Assembly: GCA_964504625.1 (NCBI GenBank)
Contig: CAZDEK010000047.1
Location: forward strand, 1 to 7,013
Source of the DNA: CAZDEK01 sp964504625
GTDB taxonomy: Bacteria > Patescibacteriota > Saccharimonadia > CAILAD01 > GCA-016700035
Reading direction: 5' to 3'
DNA: 7,013 nt
In this document: positions 1-4,992 of the stretch, one piece after another
How the letters are laid out: each line of letters opens with the position of its first letter
How positions within the stretch are numbered: position 1 is the first letter of the stretch
Translations under genes and position numbers: made by a program
Notes under the pieces: model-generated
What the model was told of the DNA's origin: nothing
Databases searched by the model: none
Seen by the model: the letters and a program-made list of their open reading frames with translations, nothing else

Positions 1-38
1 ACGGCTAGTAGGCGTCCACAGCGCTGGCTCCGTAGTTA

Positions 39-57
39 AACCGATTTTGCATCGGTT
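39..57. other. Small inverted repeat in the leader region
   Basis: A perfect 7-bp inverted repeat (AACCGAT / ATCGGTT) encloses a 5-base loop, TTTGC. Read on the plus strand no T-run follows. Read on the minus strand the stem is followed by TTTAAC, so it could be a weak terminator for a minus-strand transcript leaving the window. The rest of 1-136 shows no convincing promoter, tRNA or reading frame. Stems of this size occur by chance in a few kilobases. Confidence 0.25.
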
Positions 58-150
58 CGTCGCAGTACCTTAGTGCTCACCAAAAACGACAGCTCGGAAG
101 ACATACATATGAATCGTACGTCAGAGTTAATCTCATAAGGAGGGCAAGAG

Positions 151-303
151 ATGAAACGACACTATAAACAGGCGATCCGCATAACTTTAGGTAATCGCTA
201 TCAATACATCGATGATGTGTTTGATCAGATGGCATCTCGTTGGGCTGCGAAGGCAGAGCGTTTGACGCGAGCGAGTATGCGCCGTGCACCACAACCAGAA
301 TAA
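151..303 (+). CDS. Small basic protein of unknown function, 50 aa
   Basis: This short open frame starts at ATG 151 behind an almost ideal Shine-Dalgarno, AAGGAGGG at 137-144, and ends at TAA 301-303. The spacing is about 7 bases, which is the main reason to call it a gene. The product begins MKRHYKQAIRITL and is rich in Arg and Lys, with a central acidic patch (YIDDVFDQM, about residues 19-27) and an Ala/Arg-rich C-terminal half. It has no membrane segment, signal peptide or Cys pair. The middle could form an amphipathic helix, and the overall look is a small nucleic-acid-binding or ribosome-associated protein, but I do not recognise a family. It converges on the Crp-like gene with a single base between the two stop codons, so transcripts from either side would overlap. 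Existence is fairly likely; function is unknown. Confidence 0.6.
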   Translation: MKRHYKQAIRITLGNRYQYIDDVFDQMASRWAAKAERLTRASMRRAPQPE

Positions 304-304
304 T

Positions 305-970
305 TTAACGCAGTGAATCAATTATGTCTTTGATCTTCTCGATATCGACAGTGATTTGAGCCCGATCGTAGTCAATCGCACCTTGAGACTGTAATTTCTT
401 CATCTCGATAGCCGTTGTCTCGCGCGTTAAGCCGACGAAGTTTGCCAGCTCCTGCTGAGTGATGTTCAAACCGAGGCGAATATGGGTTGTATCCAGCGGG
501 GTACCAAAGCGGGTACACATAAACCGCAGGGTGTAGACAAGCTTGTCGGCAGCCCGGGATTGTTCAAGGCCTTCGACACGCATTTGCGTAGCAATTAGGC
601 GTCGAGCCAGTACGGAGCTAAATTCGTATGCAACCTCGCCATCAGATTTCAGTATCTCATCAAGGGCTTCGCGTGATAGTTCGGTCACTGTTACATCGGT
701 GAAAGCTGCATAGTAATAGACCGCTTCTTCGTAGAACCCCATAAGGTAGCCAATAGGGAAGACTTCACCTTGCATGTCAAAGACAACAGGTCGTTCGACA
801 CCGGTGCTATCAATAGTCGAGTTCTTGATCACGCCTTCACGGATAAAGTAGCCACATTTGGGTATGTCGCCCAAGTGCAAGATGATTGAGCCTTTTGCAA
901 ATGAACGAGTCGGCAGATGCCTAATTCGTTCCCCGAGACGCTTATTGAGTTCTGGAGGGATGAAGATCAT
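305..970 (-). CDS. Crp/Fnr-family transcriptional regulator (first paralogue)
   Basis: The 221-residue product has the CRP/FNR layout and about the usual length. An N-terminal cyclic-nucleotide-binding beta-roll fold covers about residues 15-105 (GYFIREGVIKN at 40-50 is the typical strand-turn). A long dimerisation helix follows at about 112-150 (QSRAADKLVY at 137-146), then a winged helix-turn-helix at about 165-205 (TQQELANFVGLTRETTAIEM). The recognition helix keeps the R-E-T triad, which in E. coli CRP contacts TGTGA. The phosphate-binding Arg-Ser/Thr cassette of cAMP-binding CRP is not evident, and only two Cys (39, 152) are present, so neither cAMP nor an FNR-type 4Fe-4S cluster is supported as the signal. 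The start at 968-970 has no Shine-Dalgarno and a promoter -10 box lies immediately upstream, suggesting a leaderless mRNA. It is divergent from the YtxH-led operon and probably regulates it or itself. The family call is secure; the ligand is unknown. Confidence 0.93.
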   Translation of the reverse strand: MIFIPPELNKRLGERIRHLPTRSFAKGSIILHLGDIPKCGYFIREGVIKNSTIDSTGVERPVVFDMQGEVFPIGYLMGFYEEAVYYYAAFTDVTVTELSREALDEILKSDGEVAYEFSSVLARRLIATQMRVEGLEQSRAADKLVYTLRFMCTRFGTPLDTTHIRLGLNITQQELANFVGLTRETTAIEMKKLQSQGAIDYDRAQITVDIEKIKDIIDSLR

Positions 971-976
971 GCGGTC

Positions 977-1004
977 ATTGTACCGAATAGTTGTGATTTG
1001 TACA
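977..1004 (-). promoter_or_regulatory. Predicted promoter of the first Crp-like gene, giving a leaderless mRNA
   Basis: On the minus strand a -10 box TACAAT (977-982) and a -35-like TGTACA (999-1004, 4 of 6 matches) are separated by 16 bases. The expected start point, seven bases past the -10 box, is about 970, which is the A of the ATG. No Shine-Dalgarno is present. Together these argue for a leaderless transcript. Confidence 0.5.
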
Positions 1005-1012
1005 GTGTGATT
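992..1012 (+). promoter_or_regulatory. Direct repeat TGTGATT x2, candidate Crp-type half-sites
   Basis: TGTGATT occurs at 992-998 and again at 1006-1012, a 14-base period, inside the 113-bp divergent region between the Crp-like gene and the YtxH gene. The first copy abuts the predicted -35 box of the regulator and the second lies just upstream of it, so binding here could give autoregulation. TGTGA is the CRP half-site recognised by the R-E pair that both regulators keep. The repeats are direct rather than inverted, so this is only a candidate. Confidence 0.3.
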
Positions 1013-1083
1013 ATCGAAGGAAATGGCGGCGCTGGGCCTTACACCTAGTTGCTAGCCGACATATTAGCCAGAAAGGAGGTGCT

Positions 1084-1431
1084 ATGCAACAAGAACGTAG
1101 TGGCGGTGAGGCATTTGGGGCCTTTCTGCTTGGGGGAGCCATCGGAGCGATTATAGCTTTGCTGACAGCTCCGCGAAGCGGCCAGGATTCCCGACGATAC
1201 CTCAGCCGCATAGGTCGCGACTTAAAGGGTACAGCAACCGACAATATGGACCGTATGAAGCAGGGCGCCAAAGAAACAGGGGATCAGCTCAAGAAATTGG
1301 GTAACGATGCGAAAGAAGCTGCTCGAGATACCAGTCAGCGCATTCAGTATGAAGGAGACCAGCTGGCCGCCAAGGCTAAGCAGTCGACTGGGCGTAGTGG
1401 ATCTGTACAAACTGGTAATAGCAGATCGTAG
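1084..1431 (+). CDS. YtxH-domain protein (small membrane-anchored stress protein)
   Basis: The 115-residue product starts at ATG 1084 behind AAAGGAGGT (1072-1080). One glycine/alanine-rich transmembrane helix spans about residues 10-29 (FGAFLLGGAIGAIIALL), followed directly by TAPRSGQDSR (28-37). This is the YtxH signature of a small TM helix plus an AP-K/R-SG turn. The rest (about 40-100) is a charged, Ala/Lys/Gln-rich helical region resembling LEA-like or apolipoprotein-like sequences, and the tail is Ser/Gly-rich. YtxH proteins are commonly linked to general stress and envelope conditions; the biochemical role is unsettled. This is the first gene of a four-gene plus-strand cluster and is divergent from the Crp-like regulator. 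No strong promoter was found. A TTACAC/TATTAG pair at 1039-1067 would put the transcript start inside the Shine-Dalgarno and is doubtful. Confidence 0.82.
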   Translation: MQQERSGGEAFGAFLLGGAIGAIIALLTAPRSGQDSRRYLSRIGRDLKGTATDNMDRMKQGAKETGDQLKKLGNDAKEAARDTSQRIQYEGDQLAAKAKQSTGRSGSVQTGNSRS

Positions 1432-1457
1432 GTCAGATACAACATAGTATATAACTT

Positions 1458-1476
1458 GCTGGTTTAGCCAGCTTTT
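1458..1476 (+). terminator. Weak hairpin plus T-run between the YtxH and GlsB-like genes
   Basis: GCTGG (1458-1462), a TTTAG loop and CCAGC (1468-1472) are followed by TTTT. The 5-bp stem and short T-run fit a weak intrinsic terminator or attenuator that would lower expression of the downstream genes relative to the YtxH gene. AT-rich TAGTATATAA at 1445-1454 just upstream could be a -10 box for an internal promoter, but no -35 matches it. Confidence 0.35.
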
Positions 1477-1489
1477 ACGGAGGAAATGT

Positions 1490-1774
1490 ATGCTAACAGG
1501 ACTAATTATGTGGATTATCTTAGGGGCTCTTGCGGGCTGGATCGCCTCGCTCATCATGGGTGTAGATGATCGGCTTGGTGGCGTGGGTAATATAATCGTT
1601 GGGATTATAGGAGCTGTGTTAGGAGGATGGATCATGCAGGCTCTCGGCGGTAATGGAGTGACAGGATTCAATCTCTACAGTATCTTAGTCGCCATTGGCG
1701 GTGCCGTGGTGCTCCTCGCGCTCGTTCGACTTTTCACAGGTGGTGCGGCGAGGGCCGGTCGCGACATCCATTAG
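1490..1774 (+). CDS. GlsB/YeaQ/YmgE-family stress-response membrane protein
   Basis: The 94-residue product matches the small Transglycosylase-associated family (PF04226 type), which has three membrane helices. Helix 1 is about residues 3-23 with the hallmark LGALAGWIASLIMG. Helix 2 is about 33-52 with NIIVGIIGAVLGGWIM. Helix 3 is about 63-83 (YSILVAIGGAVVLLALVRLF). The Gly-zipper pattern in helices 2 and 3 is typical. Members are induced by general, acid or envelope stress in many bacteria, and their molecular activity is not established. The start is ATG 1490 behind GGAGG (1479-1483). An overlapping ATG at 1486 is in another frame. The gene lies between the YtxH gene and a small cationic gene in the same orientation, supporting a shared envelope-stress role. 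Confidence 0.9.
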   Translation: MLTGLIMWIILGALAGWIASLIMGVDDRLGGVGNIIVGIIGAVLGGWIMQALGGNGVTGFNLYSILVAIGGAVVLLALVRLFTGGAARAGRDIH

Positions 1775-1802
1775 ATCGCTTGTGTATTGTAAGCGATAAC
1801 AA
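1775..1802 (+). other. Intergenic hairpin overlapping a lac-operator-like dyad
   Basis: Immediately after the TAG stop of the GlsB-like gene, ATCGCTT (1775-1781) and AAGCGAT (1791-1797) form a perfect 7-bp stem with a 9-base loop. No T-run follows, so it is not a standard terminator and could be an mRNA processing or stability element. Its 3' half overlaps TTGTAAGCGATAACAA (1787-1802), a partial dyad with TTGT/ACAA ends resembling a LacI-family operator. Either reading is speculative. Confidence 0.3.
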
Positions 1803-1813
1803 ACCAACAAGAT

Positions 1814-1818
1814 GGAGG
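1814..1818 (+). promoter_or_regulatory. Ribosome binding site that fixes the start at 1824
   Basis: GGAGG at 1814-1818 lies 5 bases before ATG 1824. The in-frame ATG at 1812 overlaps this Shine-Dalgarno and has none of its own, so the shorter product is preferred. Confidence 0.7.
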
Positions 1819-1823
1819 TATTC

Positions 1824-2006
1824 ATGAAACAGCCAACATCACCACGCAAACCAAGCTTACCTGCTTGGGTCAAAAGACTCATTGGTACGCTTACAGCCGC
1901 GTTGTTGATCCGTAGGGCACAACGCGCCCGTCATCGCAGCGGTATGCTAACCTTTATGGCAATGGCCTGGTTGGCACGCCGAGTAGCTGGTGGCGGGGTG
2001 CTCTAG
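1824..2006 (+). CDS. Small highly cationic protein with two short hydrophobic stretches, 60 aa
   Basis: The product starts MKQPTSPRKPSLPAWVKRL and has about a dozen Arg/Lys and almost no acidic residues. Two short hydrophobic stretches, about residues 19-29 (LIGTLTAALLI) and 41-51 (MLTFMAMAWLA), flank a very basic RRAQRARHR cluster (30-38). Each is too short for a confident transmembrane helix, so a membrane-surface or hairpin-inserted peptide is plausible. I do not recognise a family. The gene sits 49 bases after the GlsB-like gene, and its TAG stop is one base before the ATG of the FAD enzyme, so the two are probably translationally coupled. A partner or membrane adaptor for that enzyme, or a further envelope-stress peptide, are both guesses. 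Confidence 0.65.
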   Translation: MKQPTSPRKPSLPAWVKRLIGTLTAALLIRRAQRARHRSGMLTFMAMAWLARRVAGGGVL

Positions 2007-2007
2007 C

Positions 2008-3363
2008 ATGCCGCACCGCGTGCATCCAGATGTGATTATCGTCGGTGCCGGTCTAGCCGGACTAGCTTGCGCTGTCCGGCTAACCGATGCCGGGAAGAAA
2101 GTCATGATCCTCGAGGCTGAGCGAATTGTCGGCGGCCGCACCGCCTCATGGCGCGATGGAAGCTCTGTTATTGAGTCTGGCTTGCATCGCTGGCTTGGCT
2201 TCTATAAGGCTTTGCCTGATCTGTTGGCACATGTTGGTGCCAACCATAATGATCTGATTGTTTGGGAAGATGTGTTTTACATGATGAGTCCAGGTCAGCC
2301 TACGGCTGAATTCACCGTTGCGCCGCTCTTCAAGCCGATTGAGACACTCGGTACGGCAATTCGAGGAGGTGGCTGGCTCGGGGCTGAAGATATGAAGCAA
2401 GCCGTGAAATTTATGAGCTATGGATTGCAGAAAATCCTTGATGATCCAGCAGTGATGGATCGACATACGGTTAGTGAGATATTCGTCGCCTCAGGCTGCA
2501 CCAGTCGGGTCTTGCAGCGTATCATGCAGGCGTTGTGTCAGGGCATTTTCTTTCTGCCAATGGAACAGTTTTCGGCCTACGCTTTCTTTCAGCTGATGGT
2601 TCATGCACTGCGGCGAGCTAATCGCTTACGTATTGGCTCATTTGCTGGCGGCATGACGACTGTACTCGCCGAGCCACTTGCGCGGTATGTTGAGGCTCAT
2701 GGGGGTGAGATCGTGCTTGATACTAAAGTAAAGATGATTGAGCGTGAAGCTAATGGGTTTGTCGTGGCTCATAAATGGGGCGAGCTACACGTAGCCGAAC
2801 TAGTTCTAGCTACTCCATTAGGCGTCACACAAGATCTATTACGCGATCTGGTTACAGACGATCCTTGGTTCGCACCGTTCATGCAGATGACAACCGCGCC
2901 CGCAGTCTCAGTACAGCTTGAGCTAGAACGACCGGCATTTGATCATGATCGGGTGGTCTTTGTGTCTGGTACGGATATTGCTTCTATGGCAGAGCAAAGC
3001 CGGACGACATTCTCGAGTTCGCAAGGTCGATTGTCCGTCCTTATGGCAGAGCCTGCGTTCTGGGTGGACGCTAGCCGTCGCCAGCTCGAGGAGTCTATCC
3101 GCAGATCCTTCGACACTTTAGGTGAAGACTTGCCGAAGATTATGAAAACGCATATTGTTCGTCATGCTCACGACTTCTATGCCTTGGCACCAGGCAATCA
3201 AACGAAGCGCCCACCACAGCGTACGCCAATTGATGGTCTATATCTGACGGGGGATTACACACAGCAATCATACCTGGCCACAATGGAAGGAGCAGTAGTG
3301 TCCGGCAACTTAGCGGCTAAGGCAGTGTTGAAAGCTCGCGCATTACCCCCCCACATACAATAA
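2008..3363 (+). CDS. FAD-dependent amine oxidase/phytoene desaturase-like oxidoreductase
   Basis: The 451-residue product has an N-terminal Rossmann dinucleotide-binding motif, VIIVGAGLAGLACA (9-22), with the ribose-binding acidic E36 and GGRTASW at 42-48. The C-terminal FAD-binding signature is GLYLTGDYTQQSYLATMEGA (410-429). GDYTxQxYLATMEGAVxSGxLAA is the form seen in plant/cyanobacterial-type phytoene and zeta-carotene desaturases and in HpnE-like hydroxysqualene dehydroxylases, and the length fits. IGSFAGGMTTVLAEPLARYV (209-228) matches the substrate-domain entry of the same group. Likely activity is FAD-dependent oxidation or desaturation of an isoprenoid or other lipid at the membrane; the substrate cannot be fixed from sequence. 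A GTG at 1990 would extend the protein by six residues. ATG 2008, one base after the upstream stop, is preferred for the compact Rossmann start and coupling, although only weak GGGGTG (1994-1999) precedes it. No other isoprenoid gene is in view. Confidence 0.85.
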   Translation: MPHRVHPDVIIVGAGLAGLACAVRLTDAGKKVMILEAERIVGGRTASWRDGSSVIESGLHRWLGFYKALPDLLAHVGANHNDLIVWEDVFYMMSPGQPTAEFTVAPLFKPIETLGTAIRGGGWLGAEDMKQAVKFMSYGLQKILDDPAVMDRHTVSEIFVASGCTSRVLQRIMQALCQGIFFLPMEQFSAYAFFQLMVHALRRANRLRIGSFAGGMTTVLAEPLARYVEAHGGEIVLDTKVKMIEREANGFVVAHKWGELHVAELVLATPLGVTQDLLRDLVTDDPWFAPFMQMTTAPAVSVQLELERPAFDHDRVVFVSGTDIASMAEQSRTTFSSSQGRLSVLMAEPAFWVDASRRQLEESIRRSFDTLGEDLPKIMKTHIVRHAHDFYALAPGNQTKRPPQRTPIDGLYLTGDYTQQSYLATMEGAVVSGNLAAKAVLKARALPPHIQ

Positions 3364-3392
3364 TCACCCAGTGAAGATACTGGGTGATTATT
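3359..3392. terminator. Strong bidirectional intrinsic terminator
   Basis: A perfect 14-bp stem (3359-3372 with 3379-3392) encloses the 6-base loop GAAGAT. The stop codon of the FAD enzyme (TAA 3361-3363) lies inside the left arm. A short TTAT-type tail follows on the plus strand. A/T-rich flanks let it also serve the converging HdeD-family gene, whose stop is 18 bases away. Confidence 0.85.
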
Positions 3393-3409
3393 ATGGGTAG
3401 ATCTGTGGG

Positions 3410-3985
3410 TTACTTAGCAGTAGCGAGCTGATCTTGCCAGTGTTTGGCTTGTATGCCAAGACCGATCGCAATCGGACCAGCAATCAACCCGTAGAGACCG
3501 ATAACCCAGGCAAAAGCCAGTCCACCAGAGGCGGGATTGCGCAAGACAAAGACTCCAGCTAGAGCGGTGATGATACCGACGACGATGAGCAGGGCGCGCA
3601 TCGAGCCGTGAAAATCAAACGCGGCGATGAACTCAAACAGTCCACGCACTACAAGCACAAAGCCGATCACCAAGATCAATACGGCCAGGGTAATTCCAGG
3701 GCGCTGAGCGATGTAGGCACCAGCGGCAACCTGCACGACACCCAAGAGCATGGTGAGCCACCAGCTAGATGATTTGCGAATGCTCATGATCGACGTCACG
3801 ATGTCAACGACACCAGACACGAGAATAAACAGGGCAAAGATGACTGCTGCAGTCGCCAAGGACAAGCCCGGCCACAGCAAGAAAGCGATGCCGACAAGCG
3901 TGGCAAAAATACCGCGCAAGACCAGCAACCACCAGGCTGTATCGCGAACCGTCTCCATCTCGACGAGTGTTACGTCTTCCTTCAT
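3410..3985 (-). CDS. HdeD-family (DUF308) six-helix membrane protein
   Basis: The 191-residue product has six hydrophobic segments at about 18-38, 41-67, 75-92, 98-123, 129-148 and 153-177. They are arranged as three two-helix repeats. Each repeat carries the DUF308 pattern R/LxG-xxxxxxG-xxxLxxPG: RGIFATLVGIAFLLWPG at 24-40, LLGVVQVAAGAYIAQRPG at 80-97 and VVGIITALAGVFVLRNP at 135-151. This is the HdeD family, known in E. coli for membrane-linked acid resistance at high cell density; in other bacteria the role is inferred only. The start at 3983-3985 has an AGAGGA Shine-Dalgarno 8 bases upstream. The second Crp-like gene lies 76 bases upstream on the same strand, so they may be partly co-transcribed, though a possible separate promoter lies between them. 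Confidence 0.9.
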   Translation of the reverse strand: MKEDVTLVEMETVRDTAWWLLVLRGIFATLVGIAFLLWPGLSLATAAVIFALFILVSGVVDIVTSIMSIRKSSSWWLTMLLGVVQVAAGAYIAQRPGITLAVLILVIGFVLVVRGLFEFIAAFDFHGSMRALLIVVGIITALAGVFVLRNPASGGLAFAWVIGLYGLIAGPIAIGLGIQAKHWQDQLATAK

Positions 3986-4011
3986 AATGGATTCCTCTTA
4001 GTTAGTTTTCC

Positions 4012-4047
4012 ACCTTTAAGGTAGACCCCAGATAGAGAATTCGTCAA
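4012..4047 (-). promoter_or_regulatory. Possible promoter and small dyad upstream of the HdeD-family gene
   Basis: On the minus strand TTGACG (4042-4047, 5 of 6 to the -35 consensus) is followed after 18 bases by a poor -10, TACCTT (4018-4023). The weak -10 overlaps a short inverted repeat ACCTT-T-AAGGT (4012-4022). A good -35 with a poor -10 and a dyad over it fits a regulated promoter. The predicted start near 4011 gives a leader of about 26 bases. Confidence 0.35.
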
Positions 4048-4061
4048 GCGTAAGCGGTGTC

Positions 4062-4778
4062 TTATTTCTTCTTGACGACTGTGATACTGCTATTTTTCTG
4101 CCGTTTTGGTCGCGGCTTGCCCGGCTCGACGTAGAGCAAATGTTCTAGATGATAATCACACATATTATCAAGGTGGACTTCATAGCGAGTGCGGCTGGTC
4201 GATCGAATAATCTTCTGGTCAATAAGCTTCTGAATCGAGGCTGCAGCTGTCTCACGGGCCATTCCGAGGGCGTCAGCGATCTCTTGCTGCGACATCGAGT
4301 AAATGATGCGCGCCCAACCATCTTTAGCGGGCTCGGTGCCCCGCTCCAAGAGGCCATAGAAAAAATACACGAGTTTATCTTCGGCGCGGGACTGTACGAG
4401 TGTCATGATGCGATTCTTGAGCTCCTTGATACGCGAATCACCGGCGAGGAAGAGGTCGTAGAGCACACTGGGATTCTCCAGTGCGGCTCGTTCGAATGAA
4501 TCGGCTGTTATCTCAGCAGCCTTTACGATTGAATAGGCATCGTATTGGTATTGGATAGACATGCGGGGATTACTCAGCCAACCAGACGGGATAATCTCAT
4601 ACTGCATTGCTGGCATGACGCGTCGTTCGATGCCCTGGCGATCACGCATGAAGACCTTCACTGTACCTTCGATGATGATGTAGCCAAAGCCTGGGTTTTC
4701 GCCCGGTTTGAGCAGGGTTTCTCCGGGTTCAAATATTTTCTGTGGAAATTGGTCGAGGAACGACCGGACGCGTATCAT
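4062..4778 (-). CDS. Crp/Fnr-family transcriptional regulator (second paralogue)
   Basis: The 238-residue product has a cyclic-nucleotide-binding beta-roll at about residues 12-95 (IFEPGETLLKPGENPGFGYI at 15-34; IIIEGTVKVFMRDRQG at 34-49). A dimer helix follows at about 100-140 with QSRAEDKLVY (129-138), then a winged helix-turn-helix at about 160-195 (MSQQEIADALGMARETAAAS). It is a clear paralogue of the regulator at 305-970. It too lacks an obvious cAMP phosphate-binding Arg cassette and has one Cys only (207), so the signal is unknown. An unusual basic tail (about 221-238, Lys/Arg/Pro-rich, ending VVKKK) may add non-specific DNA contacts. The start at 4776-4778 has AAGGAGG (4782-4788) only 3 bases away. 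It is divergent from the tail-fibre-like operon and upstream of the HdeD gene, both plausible targets. Confidence 0.93.
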   Translation of the reverse strand: MIRVRSFLDQFPQKIFEPGETLLKPGENPGFGYIIIEGTVKVFMRDRQGIERRVMPAMQYEIIPSGWLSNPRMSIQYQYDAYSIVKAAEITADSFERAALENPSVLYDLFLAGDSRIKELKNRIMTLVQSRAEDKLVYFFYGLLERGTEPAKDGWARIIYSMSQQEIADALGMARETAAASIQKLIDQKIIRSTSRTRYEVHLDNMCDYHLEHLLYVEPGKPRPKRQKNSSITVVKKK

Positions 4779-4811
4779 AGTCCTCCTTAGTGCTGATTGC
4801 TATCTCGTTTC

Positions 4812-4840
4812 AGTATAGCTTCTGCAGATAGAAAGTGCAA
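4812..4840 (-). promoter_or_regulatory. Predicted promoter of the second Crp-like gene
   Basis: On the minus strand TTGCAC (4835-4840) and TATACT (4812-4817) are separated by exactly 17 bases. The expected start is near 4805, giving a leader of about 26 bases that carries the Shine-Dalgarno. Confidence 0.5.
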
Positions 4841-4883
4841 AGTTATATCATGAGAGTGAAAATAGCGCAATACCTAGGAAAAA

Positions 4884-4901
4884 TGTGTGATAAATCATAC
4901 A
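4884..4901. promoter_or_regulatory. Operator-like palindrome, candidate Crp/Fnr site
   Basis: TGTGTGATAAATCATACA has near-perfect dyad symmetry: seven of the eight arm positions pair around a central AA. It contains TGTGAT, the same half-site repeated at 992-1012 beside the other regulator. It lies in the divergent region between the second regulator and the tail-fibre-like gene, about 8 bases upstream of the latter's -10 candidate, over the -35 region. That position would favour repression of the tail operon, and autoregulation is also possible. Confidence 0.45.
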
Positions 4902-4908
4902 ATATGAA

Positions 4909-4914
4909 TATACT
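4909..4914 (+). promoter_or_regulatory. Possible -10 box for the tail-fibre-like operon
   Basis: TATACT lies in an AT-rich stretch (about 4841-4927). No recognisable -35 is present at the right distance; the palindrome at 4884-4901 covers that place. The transcript would start near 4921, with a leader of about 72 bases. Confidence 0.35.
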
Positions 4915-4952
4915 TATGGTGTTTTTTGTGAGGGTGAATGGTCCTAGAGCGA

Positions 4953-4985
4953 CCTTTCCCGGGCTGCGCGCATTCGGGAGAGGAG
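4953..4985 (+). promoter_or_regulatory. Leader hairpin overlapping the Shine-Dalgarno of the tail-fibre-like gene
   Basis: CCTTTCCCG (4953-4961) pairs with CGGGAGAGG (4975-4983), nine pairs including one G-U, around a 13-base GC-rich loop. The 3' arm contains most of the Shine-Dalgarno AGAGGAG (4979-4985), which lies 7 bases before ATG 4993. Folding would hide the ribosome site, so translation of the operon may be limited or controlled. No riboswitch family is recognised. Confidence 0.35.
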
Positions 4986-4992
4986 TTCGTTA

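Noticed and set aside
20..81. Possible tRNA: an anticodon-like arm (5-bp stem, 7-base loop TTTTGCA) with CCA at 79-81.
   Set aside because: No D-arm, T-arm or matching acceptor stem can be drawn around it, and C would sit at the normally purine position 37.
77..292. Minus-strand 71-aa frame.
   Set aside because: It is antisense to the 50-aa gene that has a strong ribosome site, and its sequence is not protein-like (low-complexity Ser/Leu, no motif).
1222..1671. Minus-strand 149-aa frame.
   Set aside because: It is antisense across the YtxH and GlsB-like genes, which have clear family motifs and ribosome sites; its Pro/Ile/Thr-rich composition is typical of a shadow frame.
1990..2007. GTG start at 1990 for the FAD enzyme.
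   Set aside because: No Shine-Dalgarno precedes it, it overlaps the upstream gene, and the extra residues MAGCSS lie before an already complete Rossmann start.
4150..4170. Perfect 7-bp inverted repeat TGATAAT / ATTATCA inside the second Crp-like gene.
   Set aside because: It lies in coding sequence near the 3' end, and stems of this size are expected by chance several times in 7 kb.
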